23,986 nucleotides of DNA from Bacteroidales bacterium (GCA_004557565.1 SFGS01000032.1:1-23986); one strand, 5' to 3'. Counted from the stretch's first letter, positions 1 to 8,251 are shown. Program-made: numbers and translations. Notes: generated by a model from the letters alone, not told the origin.

Positions 1-43
1 TTCGCTCCATTACATCTTTTCTGCATACCTGCCTACACACATC

Positions 44-61
44 AAATTCCTAACGGAATTT
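44..61. repeat. Short perfect inverted repeat (hairpin)
   Basis: AAATTCC, a TAAC loop and GGAATTT form a perfect 7-bp stem. On the plus strand a short T run follows about 10 bases later (70-75), so it could end a plus-strand transcript entering from the left, but the stem is A/T-rich. The first 169 bases contain no gene that I can support. Confidence 0.3.
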
Positions 62-117
62 CTTCGCATCTTTTTCGGGACAACATGTATATCATTTCCA
101 TATAATAAGTAAAAAAG

Positions 118-146
118 AAAAGGCCTCGCGGTGTGCGAGACCTTTT
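118..146 (-). terminator. Rho-independent terminator of the OmpA-family gene
   Basis: Read on the minus strand, AAAAGGTCTCGC pairs with GCGAGGCCTTTT around a 5-base loop (one G-T type mismatch), and the stem is followed by C and a run of T. It lies 23 bases after the stop codon of the OmpA-family gene, as expected for its transcription terminator. Confidence 0.85.
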
Positions 147-169
147 CAGTATGCTATATAATGTTTAGA

Positions 170-1414
170 TTATTTAGCGCGGTAGATAGTAACTGCACGG
201 TCAAGTGAAGCGCACTTTGCACCGTAGTTAGTAAGGTTACCATCGTTGATTTGTGCATCGAGGCGGTTAGCTTCTACACCCTTAGCAACGAGGCTCTTCT
301 TAACTGTAGCTACACGTTCCTTACGGAGACGAGTGTTGATCTTGTCGTTACCAGTGTAGTTGTCAGCCCAACCAGTAAGAACGTAGTTGCTGTCTTCTGA
401 CTTCATAACTTCTGATACAGCGCCAACGATCTTGTTTTGAACGCCAACGAGCTTAGAAACGTTGATTGGGAAGTAGATAGTTGCGAGTGGAGCTTCTTCC
501 TTTTCTTCAACTGGAGTAGCTTTTTGCTTGCGGCAGTCTTCGAGTTGCTTCTTCAAGTTTGCAATGTTTTGGTTTGCAGCTTCGAGCTTAGCGCGGAGGT
601 CGTCAACATAAGCGTCGGTGTACTTGATTTCTGGGCAAACAGGAACAACTGGAGCATTCCATTCAGTCTTGTTGAACTTGTAAGCCACACCGATGAGTGC
701 AGAAGGATATTCGTTCCAGGTCTTGTGACCGGGACCATCGGTAACTTCTTGCAACATTTCGAAGCGGAGGTCGAGGTTGATGGCAATGTTCTTGGTTACA
801 TTGAATTGGTTGAGCAAACCAGCGCGAGCACTGAAGTTACGAGAGTGGGGATCACCACCACCTGCATACTTCCAGTCATCGCCACGAGATTCAGCACCGG
901 TTACTTCGTGTTCGTATACCCAGTGAACGCCCATACCACCATACACGATAGCGTTGTAGAAACGACCGGGTTTGTAACCGCAAATCCAATTGGTTGCATT
1001 GAACAATACATCAGCAAAACCACCAATGTTGTTGAACTTAGAAGGTTTCAAAGCATTGCCTTCATAAGTGCCGATAGTGTGGTTCCAAGGACGATAGCCA
1101 ATACCATACTTGTGAGTTACACCAAGCATTTGGTTGAATTCACCACCCACGCGGATACCGAGAAGTGGAGAGAACCATTTACCTACAGCAACTTGTCCCT
1201 TGAGGCCGATACGCTTGCCAAAGTCTTGCTTTGCATCCCAAGTTGACATAAGTACACCAGCACCACCGTCAACTTCAATCCACCAGTTGTCTTGCATCTT
1301 GTTGAAGAGATAGCCTTGAGCTGCATCTTCAACATAAGTTACTTCTTGTGCCTTAGCAGAAAAGTTGCCCATGAACATGGCACAAGCAAATGCTAATAAA
1401 GTAATCTTTTTCAT
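170..1414 (-). CDS. OmpA-family outer membrane protein
   Basis: A 414-residue protein with a signal peptide (residues 1-22, cleavage near SAKA-Q), an N-terminal region to about residue 250 that looks like an outer-membrane beta-barrel (alternating aromatic/glycine strands), a short coiled coil (about 270-297, with KLEAANQNIANLKKQLED) and a C-terminal OmpA domain (about 310-414). In the OmpA domain, D351 and R367 fit the positions that bind diaminopimelate in peptidoglycan. From family knowledge, it should anchor the outer membrane to the cell wall. It has its own promoter and strong terminator, so it is monocistronic. Codon use is biased to a narrow set, in keeping with an abundant protein. 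Length is longer than E. coli OmpA because of the linker, which is common in Bacteroidota. The barrel's ligand or pore role is unknown. Confidence 0.9.
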   Translation of the reverse strand: MKKITLLAFACAMFMGNFSAKAQEVTYVEDAAQGYLFNKMQDNWWIEVDGGAGVLMSTWDAKQDFGKRIGLKGQVAVGKWFSPLLGIRVGGEFNQMLGVTHKYGIGYRPWNHTIGTYEGNALKPSKFNNIGGFADVLFNATNWICGYKPGRFYNAIVYGGMGVHWVYEHEVTGAESRGDDWKYAGGGDPHSRNFSARAGLLNQFNVTKNIAINLDLRFEMLQEVTDGPGHKTWNEYPSALIGVAYKFNKTEWNAPVVPVCPEIKYTDAYVDDLRAKLEAANQNIANLKKQLEDCRKQKATPVEEKEEAPLATIYFPINVSKLVGVQNKIVGAVSEVMKSEDSNYVLTGWADNYTGNDKINTRLRKERVATVKKSLVAKGVEANRLDAQINDGNLTNYGAKCASLDRAVTIYRAK

Positions 1415-1464
1415 AAACTTACGTTTTTTGATAGTAAATAATATTTAATTGTTTGATATTCTAC

Positions 1465-1478
1465 CACAATTTATTGTG
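1465..1478. repeat. Palindrome at the OmpA-family gene transcription start
   Basis: CACAAT, TT and ATTGTG form a perfect 6-bp inverted repeat directly downstream of the -7 element, where transcription would begin. It could be an operator or a 5' mRNA hairpin; the sequence alone cannot decide. Confidence 0.4.
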
Positions 1479-1509
1479 CAAATATAAATACTTTTTTCTA
1501 ATTACCCAA
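1479..1509 (-). promoter_or_regulatory. Bacteroidota-type promoter of the OmpA-family gene
   Basis: On the minus strand TATATTTG (1479-1486) matches the -7 consensus TAnnTTTG, and TTG (1507-1509) lies 20 bases upstream as a -33 element. The start codon is about 65 bases downstream, giving an A/T-rich leader. Confidence 0.55.
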
Positions 1510-1536
1510 CTTTTTGTAATTAAAATTCAATTATAG

Positions 1537-3585
1537 TTATTTTTTTTCATTTTTAACATAGTCGAGGATTTCCTTAGCCACGATTTCAGGGGTGAATCCG
1601 AATTTTTCGTCAAGCACCTTAAATGGAGCAGATTCGCCAAAGTGGTCAAGGCCCTTCACATGTCCGTTAGGAATGAGGCGAGCGAGGGTAGAAGGAAGTC
1701 CTGCGGTCAAACCGAAAGCAGGTTTGCCGGTAGGAATCACTTCGTTACGGTATGCTGCATCTTGATTTAGGAACAAACCGATTGATGGAACCGAAACGAT
1801 TTGATATTTGATGTTCTCCTTCTCAATGATTTTACCGGCAGCCACTAAGGCCGAAACCTCAGAGCCGTTTGCCACGAGAATCACATCTGCGTCTTTGTCA
1901 GTCTTCACGATGTAGCCACCACGCTCAGCCTGAAGGGCAGCTTTGTAGCGAGCTTCATAACCTTCGCCTTCTTCGGCAGGAATGTCGGTCACATCTTGGC
2001 GAGTGAGGATGAGGGCAGTAGGGGTGCTGGTGTTCTCCATTGCCATCTTCCAAGCCACGGTAGTCTCGGCTGAGTCGGCAGGACGAAGTACGAGCATACT
2101 GTTGCGACCGCTGTGATTCTTCAATTCTTCCAACAGACGGATTTGTGCTTCCTGTTCCACTGGTTCGTGGGTTGGACCATCTTCGCCCACACGGAATGCA
2201 TCGTGCGACCAGATGAATTTCACAGGAAGTTCCATCAGAGCCGAAAGGCGTACGGCTGGCTTCATGTAGTCGCTAAACACGAAGAATGTGGCACATGCGC
2301 CAATCATACCGCCGTGCAGTGCGATACCATTAATAATAGATGTCATAGCCAATTCCGAAACACCTGCGTGCAGGAATGCGCCTTCGAAATCGTGTGGAGC
2401 AAATGCCTTTGTCTTTTTCAAGAAACCGTCGGTCTTGTCGCTGTTTGCCAAGTCGGCTGACGAAACAATCATGTTTGGAACATTCTCAGCCAATTCGCCA
2501 AGCACATTTGATGATGCGGCGCGAGTGGCGATGTTTGGCTTGTGGGTGATGCTTGCGTAGTCAACATCCACAACCTTGCCAGCGATGCAATCGTCGAGCA
2601 TTTTAGCTTTTTCAGGGTTAGCTTTGCGCCAAGCCTCTTGTGCGGCTTTGCGCTCGGCAACGATAGCCACCAATTCAATTTCGCGCTCGGCGTAGAGTTC
2701 TTTCACTTCAGGGAATGTGGACCACACATTATTAATATCTCCACCAAGGTTGGCGATGGTCTTTTCGTAGCTTGCGCCCGATTTGCTCAATGGATTACCG
2801 TGGGTGCTGCACTTGCCTTCGAAGTTTTCACCGTCTTCAGTTACGCAACCACGTCCCATGATGGTGTGGCCAATAATCAATGTTGGGCGTTTTTCTTCTT
2901 TCTGTGCGCTTTCAAGTGCATCTGCGATTGCCACAGGGTCGGTGCCGTCGATTTCAAGCACGTTCCAGTTCCAAGCGCGATATTTCATTGCGGTGTCTTC
3001 ATTCGACACTTCGTCGCAGTCGGTGGAAAGTTGCACCGCATTGCTGTCGTAGAACATAATCAGGTTGTTCAAACCAAGCAGACCTGCCAAGCGGCCAGCC
3101 TCTTGTGAAATGCCTTCCTGAATACCGCCATCGCTGATGAATGCGTAAGTTTTGTGAGCAAACACCTCGCTGTAGTGTGCGGCGATGTAACGCTCGGCAA
3201 GAGCACATCCCACTGCCATCACGTGGCCTTGACCAAGTGGACCAGAGGTGTTTTCCACGCCATGCATAGGGTCAACTTCTGGGTGTCCGGGAGTGATACT
3301 GCCCCATGAACGGAACTTTTGCAGGTCCTCAACTGTGTATTTGCCAGTAAGATGAAGCACTGCATAAAGCATTGGTGACATGTGACCTGGGTCTAAATAG
3401 AAGCGGTCGCGTCCAAACCAAGTGGGGTCGGAAGGGTCGTTAACGATGTATTTAGAATAGAGCACATTGATGAAATCAGCACCGCCCATAGCGCCACCGG
3501 GGTGACCTGACTTTGCTTTTTCCACCATAGAGGCAGCCAAGATGCGAATGTTGTCGGCTGCTTTGTTCATAAGATTTATATCCAT
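1537..3585 (-). CDS. tkt: Transketolase
   Basis: A 682-residue, full-length transketolase of the non-oxidative pentose phosphate pathway, a cytosolic ThDP- and Mg-dependent enzyme that moves two-carbon units between sugar phosphates. Visible motifs are SGHPGGAMGGAD (about 26-37, with H28), PLGQGHVMAVG (116-126), and the ThDP/Mg motif around SDGGIQEG (151-158) with N182 in YDSNAV closing it. The second domain has the typical GEDGPTHEPVEQ signature, and a C-terminal transketolase domain follows. The ThDP motif begins SDG where GDG is usual. It stands alone between two terminated genes. An ATG five codons downstream is an alternative start; I kept the first. Function is secure by family signatures. 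Confidence 0.95.
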   Translation of the reverse strand: MDINLMNKAADNIRILAASMVEKAKSGHPGGAMGGADFINVLYSKYIVNDPSDPTWFGRDRFYLDPGHMSPMLYAVLHLTGKYTVEDLQKFRSWGSITPGHPEVDPMHGVENTSGPLGQGHVMAVGCALAERYIAAHYSEVFAHKTYAFISDGGIQEGISQEAGRLAGLLGLNNLIMFYDSNAVQLSTDCDEVSNEDTAMKYRAWNWNVLEIDGTDPVAIADALESAQKEEKRPTLIIGHTIMGRGCVTEDGENFEGKCSTHGNPLSKSGASYEKTIANLGGDINNVWSTFPEVKELYAEREIELVAIVAERKAAQEAWRKANPEKAKMLDDCIAGKVVDVDYASITHKPNIATRAASSNVLGELAENVPNMIVSSADLANSDKTDGFLKKTKAFAPHDFEGAFLHAGVSELAMTSIINGIALHGGMIGACATFFVFSDYMKPAVRLSALMELPVKFIWSHDAFRVGEDGPTHEPVEQEAQIRLLEELKNHSGRNSMLVLRPADSAETTVAWKMAMENTSTPTALILTRQDVTDIPAEEGEGYEARYKAALQAERGGYIVKTDKDADVILVANGSEVSALVAAGKIIEKENIKYQIVSVPSIGLFLNQDAAYRNEVIPTGKPAFGLTAGLPSTLARLIPNGHVKGLDHFGESAPFKVLDEKFGFTPEIVAKEILDYVKNEKK

Positions 3586-3614
3586 TGCAATGATATTTTA
3601 CTATAATTTTCTCG

Positions 3615-3642
3615 CAAATAATTCAATTTACGAAATTACAAA
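3615..3642 (-). promoter_or_regulatory. Possible transketolase promoter
   Basis: Minus-strand ATTATTTG (3615-3622) is an imperfect TAnnTTTG, with TTTG (3639-3642) 16 bases upstream. It sits about 30 bases before the ATG in a very A/T-rich leader. The match is partial and the spacing short. Confidence 0.25.
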
Positions 3643-3737
3643 AAAAATGCCAAAGTATCACACGCTTTGCCCATTTTCTTTACAAGATTTAGACTAAATA
3701 CTCTTCGAGGGGTTTAATTGCCCGAGTTTTATTCATG

Positions 3738-3776
3738 AAAAAGCATCCTCACCGGTGCTTCGCCTGATGAGGATGC
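3738..3776 (-). terminator. Terminator of the CotH-family gene
   Basis: GCATCCTCA (3743-3751) pairs perfectly with TGAGGATGC (3768-3776), with a smaller inner GGyG/CGCC hairpin in the loop. On the minus strand the stem is followed by TTTTT, 30 bases after the CotH gene's stop, which is the classic intrinsic terminator layout. Confidence 0.8.
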
Positions 3777-3805
3777 CATACGCTATGCATGCGTTATTTC
3801 TGTTG

Positions 3806-5566
3806 TTATCGGTAAATAATTTTGTAAGCTCTATTGCCTTTTTTGGCGATATAGATGTCGCCGGGTTGTGGCTGAGTTACTTTCATGCCTTGTAAGTTGA
3901 AGTATTCCACGGGTGCATTTGAGGTTTCCACCACGAGGTCTACGCCCGATAAATCGCTAATGGTAAGCGATTTATTGTTTAAATCGAAACGCAAGGTCAC
4001 GTTTTCGGCACTGCCTGATGCCAGTTGCATATTGGATCCTCTTTCCACCAGCGAGTAGGGTTGGTTGATGTTCACCAAATCATTTTCAGTGCCACCATAG
4101 TCCACCACATCCCATTGGCTATCGGCAATTTTGAATGGTCCTGACAAATGGTTCACTTTCAGTTGGTAAATATTGTTGCCCAAATCGGTGAATTTGTATG
4201 TTTCCATCACATTCCATCCACCCAAATCGGTGCCCCTCAGATAGATAGGTCCCACTATGGGCTCCGGCTTGGTGTAGCCTTCCAATCCGAGTTTGTTGCC
4301 AAAGCTGTTGATAGCATCGCGCAATTGCTTTTGCACTTCTGCCAGCGGCGTATCCATATCCGGGTTGCCGTAGCCATTGCTTTTCCATCGCTCTGCATCG
4401 CTTTGAGCAGCCCTACGAATGCGTTCGGCATATTCATTTTGATAGTTGAATATGCGGTCGAACCCTTCCGCTGCCATTGCCTCAAATATGCGTTTTACTT
4501 CTGCTTGAAAAGCGGGGCAGTTCCACATATTTTTAATCCAGTGTTGAGCATACTGACTTTCCCAAATCCATTTCGACACATCGCGTGACACTTGAAACGA
4601 CGAACCGAAATCCCAAACCGGTCCGAAGTGCCATTTCTGGTCAGCCCCTTTGTCTTTGTAGAGGTAGCACGAGCCGGTATAAGATTCATAATTGTTCATG
4701 ATCTGGTTCACCACAAAGAATCGGGCTGCATCGGTGAGGTCGATTTTGTTGAGCCAAGCGCCTTCGGCATTGTTGTCGGCATAGATGAGTGCATCAATGG
4801 CATCGAATTCCTTGCGCAGCCATTGGCGGTGGGCATCGGTTACATAGTCTTCCGGCGTTTTGTGGGTTACCCATAATTCTACATTTGTTCCTTGCCGAGA
4901 ATCCACATACACTTGATTGGCGTCTTGGGTGTTGTCGAATTCCACCAACCAAGCGCCGGTGTAATCATCTTCGGTGAAAGGGTAGTCGTCGACGGTGGCA
5001 CTCGGGTTGGCGGTAAGCCAATCGCTCACCACATCGTCGGGATTGGTTAGATTGATACGCGTTTTGGCGAAGCGGATGGTTTCGGTGAGGAAATACAGCC
5101 CTATGTAGTCGCCATTGAGAATCACTTCGCAGGGTTGGTCGGCAGGCGTCCAAGGCATTCCCGCCATGCGACTCACTTCAAATCCGGTGAGATTGCGCAT
5201 AAAAGCACGGCTATCGTCGGCGTGCGCCATCAGCGCAAAGTGTTTGCTGCTGTTCATACCCAGCAGAGCGGCTTTCTTATCCAATTTTATGCGATAGGGT
5301 TTTTTGTTGAAAGCCCACCAGGTGTAGTTGCCGCGCCCCTTGATTTGGAGTGGCAGCGGACTTTCCGCCGAGCCGATAGCTTCTACGCCCTCCACGCCCC
5401 GTGGGTCGAGGTAGTAGGTGCCTACCACATACGTATCCTTTGAGTTAATGGCTTGATGGTTTTGCGTTTCAATCACCAACACCGGTAGTGTGCCCGAAGG
5501 TTGCGCCGCAAAAATGGGAACAATCATCGCCATTGCCATGAAAGCTGTAAACAAAAGTTTTCTCAT
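3806..5566 (-). CDS. Secreted CotH-family protein with SusE/F-like module and C-terminal sorting-type tail
   Basis: A 586-residue exported protein. Residues 1-21 are a signal peptide. Residues about 28-330 carry the CotH fold: IKGRGNYTWWAFNKKPYRI (75-93), LNGDYIGLYFLTE (150-162), GAWLVEFDN (204-212), and GPVWDFGSSF (315-324). CotH proteins are atypical kinases; the usual WDFD is WDFG here, so catalysis is uncertain. Residues about 446-540 resemble a SusE/SusF-type beta-sandwich (PIYLRGTDLGGWNVMETYKF), which suggests glycan binding. The last ~45 residues (PVEYFNLQGMKVTQPQPGDIY) match the tail found on many Bacteroidales secreted proteins, probably a surface-sorting signal. It is transcribed alone, between a hairpin and its own terminator. 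The substrate is unknown; surface protein or glycan modification is an inference. Confidence 0.8.
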   Translation of the reverse strand: MRKLLFTAFMAMAMIVPIFAAQPSGTLPVLVIETQNHQAINSKDTYVVGTYYLDPRGVEGVEAIGSAESPLPLQIKGRGNYTWWAFNKKPYRIKLDKKAALLGMNSSKHFALMAHADDSRAFMRNLTGFEVSRMAGMPWTPADQPCEVILNGDYIGLYFLTETIRFAKTRINLTNPDDVVSDWLTANPSATVDDYPFTEDDYTGAWLVEFDNTQDANQVYVDSRQGTNVELWVTHKTPEDYVTDAHRQWLRKEFDAIDALIYADNNAEGAWLNKIDLTDAARFFVVNQIMNNYESYTGSCYLYKDKGADQKWHFGPVWDFGSSFQVSRDVSKWIWESQYAQHWIKNMWNCPAFQAEVKRIFEAMAAEGFDRIFNYQNEYAERIRRAAQSDAERWKSNGYGNPDMDTPLAEVQKQLRDAINSFGNKLGLEGYTKPEPIVGPIYLRGTDLGGWNVMETYKFTDLGNNIYQLKVNHLSGPFKIADSQWDVVDYGGTENDLVNINQPYSLVERGSNMQLASGSAENVTLRFDLNNKSLTISDLSGVDLVVETSNAPVEYFNLQGMKVTQPQPGDIYIAKKGNRAYKIIYR

Positions 5567-5605
5567 AAATAATTATATACAAATAATATTGGTTATTTTT
5601 GAAGG

Positions 5606-5641
5606 AGTGGCTGTAATCAAAGAATATGAATTACAGCCACT
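5606..5641. terminator. Long perfect hairpin between the MFS and CotH genes
   Basis: AGTGGCTGTAAT and ATTACAGCCACT form a 12-bp perfect stem with a 12-base loop, 32 bases after the stop codon of the minus-strand MFS gene. The run of T follows on the plus-strand side (GAGCTTTTTTT), while the minus-strand side has only CCTTC, so termination of the MFS transcript is likely by position but the U-tract points the other way. The CotH promoter would have to lie in the remaining ~40 bases; ATTATTTG at 5580-5587 (minus) is a weak candidate -7 element. Confidence 0.55.
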
Positions 5642-5672
5642 GAGCTTTTTTTATTTAAATCAAATGATGTGA

Positions 5673-6935
5673 TTATTCAGGGGTGTCCACTTTTTTCACT
5701 TTGCTACCCACGAGGGCATAGAACAAAATGTAGCCTGCACAAGCCACCGGAATGAAGTAGCTGTAGAGGTAGCCAACCTTGTCGGCAACCATGGCTTGCA
5801 AACCTACCATGACTGCACAACCGAATACCATGGTCATGAAAATACCACTTGCGGCTGCGGTGTATTTGCCAAGGCCTTCAACAGCCATGTTGAAGATACC
5901 GCCCCACATCACTGAGGTGCAAAGACCTACGAGGATAAATGCGAGCACGCAAACAGGAACTTGTGGATAAATCACTTCAAGGTTACCCCAGTCGATACCG
6001 ATAACGGTCACCTTCATGGTTTCAGGTGCGAAGATACCGAAGAGAAGGAGTGCGATAGCGGCTGTAGCCACGGTGCTAACCATTGCACGGCTACTTACCT
6101 TACCACCGATACTGCCACCGATTGAACGGCCAACGAACATCATCAGCCAATATACCGAAGCAATCAAACCTGCCACACCAGCCGACAAGCCCACTTCTGG
6201 AGTCTGCAAGTATGAAATCATGTAGGTAGGTGTACCAACTTCAACGCTCATATACAGGAAGATAGCGAGAGCACCGAGAGAGAGTTGGCGGAACTTCAAT
6301 GCGCCAGTGATAAGGCTGAGCTCCACCTTTGCCTGTTCGGGTTCTTCAATCTTGGTGAAAAGAAGAATCACGAATGCGATAACGAAGATCACACCTGCGA
6401 TGATAAGGGCAGGGGTAGCGTCGGAGATACCTGTGCTTTTGGTCACTTCGCCGATGAGAGCACCCATCAGAATGTAAACTGCAACGGCTGCTGCTGAGTT
6501 GGCTGCACCACCGATTTGGATAAGTTGGTTACCGGTTTTGCCACCACCGCCAAGCACGTTGAGAAGAGGGTTGACCACGGTGTTGAGCATACACATGCAC
6601 AAGCCGCTGATAAATGCACCAACCAAATAAATGACGTAGCTGCCAACCACGCCGCTTAAGTATTCGAAAACGATACCCACAATACCCACGATAAGAGCGA
6701 GCAAAGCAGTTTTCTTATAACCTAATTTAGCGATAAGCATACCGCTTGGAATACCCATCACCAAGTATGCGATAAAGTTAGCATAGTTACCGATTTGTCC
6801 AGCCAATTCCGATGCGCCGAACTGGTTCTTTACAATAGTAGCCATTGGTGAGCACAAGTTGGTCACGAAGGCAATCATCGCAAAGAGGGCAATCATCATG
6901 ATAATCGCTGCCCATTGTTTAGATTTTTGTGCCAT
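5673..6935 (-). CDS. MFS transporter, FucP-like (FHS family) sugar permease
   Basis: A 420-residue integral membrane protein with about 12 hydrophobic helices in two halves, typical MFS length. Features resembling the FucP/FHS group are the helix 2-3 stretch MGIPSGMLIAKLGYKKTAL (about 60-78), the LNTVVNPLLNVLG motif in the first half, and VEGLGKYTAAASGIFMTMVF in the second half, equivalent to the FucP IKGLG..T..GSS region. The family moves sugars with protons across the inner membrane. No sugar-utilisation genes are next to it, so the substrate cannot be named. It starts at an ATG with an A-rich leader and appears to be its own transcription unit, ending at the 5606-5641 hairpin. Confidence 0.8.
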   Translation of the reverse strand: MAQKSKQWAAIIMMIALFAMIAFVTNLCSPMATIVKNQFGASELAGQIGNYANFIAYLVMGIPSGMLIAKLGYKKTALLALIVGIVGIVFEYLSGVVGSYVIYLVGAFISGLCMCMLNTVVNPLLNVLGGGGKTGNQLIQIGGAANSAAAVAVYILMGALIGEVTKSTGISDATPALIIAGVIFVIAFVILLFTKIEEPEQAKVELSLITGALKFRQLSLGALAIFLYMSVEVGTPTYMISYLQTPEVGLSAGVAGLIASVYWLMMFVGRSIGGSIGGKVSSRAMVSTVATAAIALLLFGIFAPETMKVTVIGIDWGNLEVIYPQVPVCVLAFILVGLCTSVMWGGIFNMAVEGLGKYTAAASGIFMTMVFGCAVMVGLQAMVADKVGYLYSYFIPVACAGYILFYALVGSKVKKVDTPE

Positions 6936-7044
6936 TTGAAATTTAGTTTTGTTTAAAGTAGTTATTATTAATGTTTGTTTTTTTTCTTATAGAAGATAAT
7001 GTAAAAGTACATTAAATTTTTGAAATGGAATAGTTTTTTTATCC

Positions 7045-7716
7045 CTAATATTGGCGTTCGCCGAAAATTTCTGTTCCGATACGCACCAAAGTTGCCCCCT
7101 CAGCCACTGCCAAGTGCCAGTCGTGGCTCATTCCCATGCTTATTTCCGTGAAGGTGTCGGTGGGTAATGTGTTTTCGTTGCGCAGAGTTCGGAAGGTTTC
7201 GCCAACCGATGCAAATTCGGCTTTGATGATGGATTCGTCGTCGGTGAATGTAGCCATTGCCATCAGACCACGGAATCTCACATTCTCGTATTTCTTGAAT
7301 TCGCCGTTTCGTGCCAGCAAGAGCAGTTCGTCGATGGTGAATCCGCTTTTCGCCTCCTCTTTTGCCACATGGAGCTGGAGAAGCACATCTGCCACTTTGC
7401 CAATTCGCTTCGCCTCTTTCTCGATGGTGTCGAGCAGACGAATGCTGTCAACACTGTGAATCAGCGACACGATAGGCATAATCGCACGCACTTTGTTGCG
7501 CTGAAGGTGACCAATGAAATGCCACTGCACATCATCGGGCATTTGTGGGGCTTTTACCACCAGTTCTTGCGCATGGCTTTCGCCAAAAAGGCGTTGCCCA
7601 GCGGTGTAGGCCTCCTTTAGCTGTTCAATAGGGTGATACTTTGAAACAGCCACAAGGTTCACACCGTCGGGCAACTCCGATTTAATTTTAATAATATGTT
7701 CAGCAACGCTTGTCAT
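7045..7716 (-). CDS. yggS: YggS/PLPBP-family pyridoxal phosphate homeostasis protein
   Basis: A 223-residue protein of the YggS/PROSC family: a single alanine-racemase-like TIM barrel that binds PLP without known enzyme activity and buffers free PLP in the cytosol. K26 in LVAVSKYHP is the PLP-binding lysine. Further family motifs are FGESHAQEL (43-51), WHFIGHLQRNKVR (65-77), SVDSIRLLD, GLMAMATF and the phosphate-binding SMGMSHDWHLAVAEGATLVRIG near the C-terminus. Its ATG overlaps the stop of the DUF4494 gene by one base (TAATG), so translation is probably coupled. Usual length for the family. The role is well known in other bacteria; partner DUF4494 might use or affect PLP, but that is only a guess from position. 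Confidence 0.92.
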   Translation of the reverse strand: MTSVAEHIIKIKSELPDGVNLVAVSKYHPIEQLKEAYTAGQRLFGESHAQELVVKAPQMPDDVQWHFIGHLQRNKVRAIMPIVSLIHSVDSIRLLDTIEKEAKRIGKVADVLLQLHVAKEEAKSGFTIDELLLLARNGEFKKYENVRFRGLMAMATFTDDESIIKAEFASVGETFRTLRNENTLPTDTFTEISMGMSHDWHLAVAEGATLVRIGTEIFGERQY

Positions 7717-8168
7717 TATTCTTCCACTTTTCCACCACCAAGGTCGGCACCAAACACGTCGATGTATGCCATTTCGGTGATGTTCACGATTTCAAAATCG
7801 AAAAGCACGCTCTTCATGGCCTCAAGGAAGTAGTCGAGAGCCAACTTGAACTCGCTTGCTTGAACAAGGCTGAAACTTGCTGAGCGCTTTTCTGCACCGG
7901 TTTTTTCGTCGATAGTAATCATGTTGATTTTCACTTTGTACCAGCGGTCGCCGCCTTCGTGGTAAAGCACATCTTCGAAGCGCACTTTGCGTACGGCTGT
8001 CACGGTGAGTTCGCCCGATACGAATGGCTCCATTTCCTTTGTGATGCGTGCCTCTGCTTCAGTGAAAGAGAGTGCATCTACGAGATATGGCTCAGTTACC
8101 GATTTGATGGCACCTGTGTCGAGCATTGTCTTATCATATTTCACCTTTGTTTCAAACCATTGACTCAT
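7716..8168 (-). CDS. DUF4494 domain-containing protein
   Basis: A 150-residue soluble protein with no signal peptide or membrane segment. The pattern W-E-x-K-V-x-Y-x-K near the N-terminus, VTEPYLVDALSFTEAEARI (about 24-42) and a central RWYKVKINMITIDEKTGAEK (77-96) match what I recall of the DUF4494 family, found widely in Bacteroidota and of unknown function. It looks like a small alpha+beta fold. It is the first gene of a two-gene unit with yggS, sharing one base at the stop/start junction, and is driven from the divergent region 8169-8361. No function is assigned. Confidence 0.8.
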   Translation of the reverse strand: MSQWFETKVKYDKTMLDTGAIKSVTEPYLVDALSFTEAEARITKEMEPFVSGELTVTAVRKVRFEDVLYHEGGDRWYKVKINMITIDEKTGAEKRSASFSLVQASEFKLALDYFLEAMKSVLFDFEIVNITEMAYIDVFGADLGGGKVEE

Positions 8169-8230
8169 AATTAATTCTTGTTTTAAATGTTAGTAAATTT
8201 AATGTGTTTATAGTATTGTTTGTTGTTGTG

Positions 8231-8246
8231 TGTATGATTGCATACA
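8231..8246. repeat. Palindrome TGTATG-ATTG-CATACA in divergent promoter region
   Basis: A perfect 6-bp inverted repeat with a 4-base spacer, lying where the leftward (DUF4494) transcript would start, 6 bases downstream of its -7 element. Possible operator or leader hairpin. Confidence 0.4.
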
Positions 8247-8251
8247 TCGCA

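Noticed and set aside
437..1246. 269-codon open frame on the plus strand inside the OmpA-family gene
   Set aside because: It is antisense to a clear OmpA-family protein and its translation has no domain, no signal peptide and a biased composition that follows from the codon use of the real gene.
2542..3108. 188-codon plus-strand frame inside transketolase
   Set aside because: Transketolase motifs run through the same bases on the minus strand; the antisense translation is Cys/Phe/His-rich and looks like no protein family.
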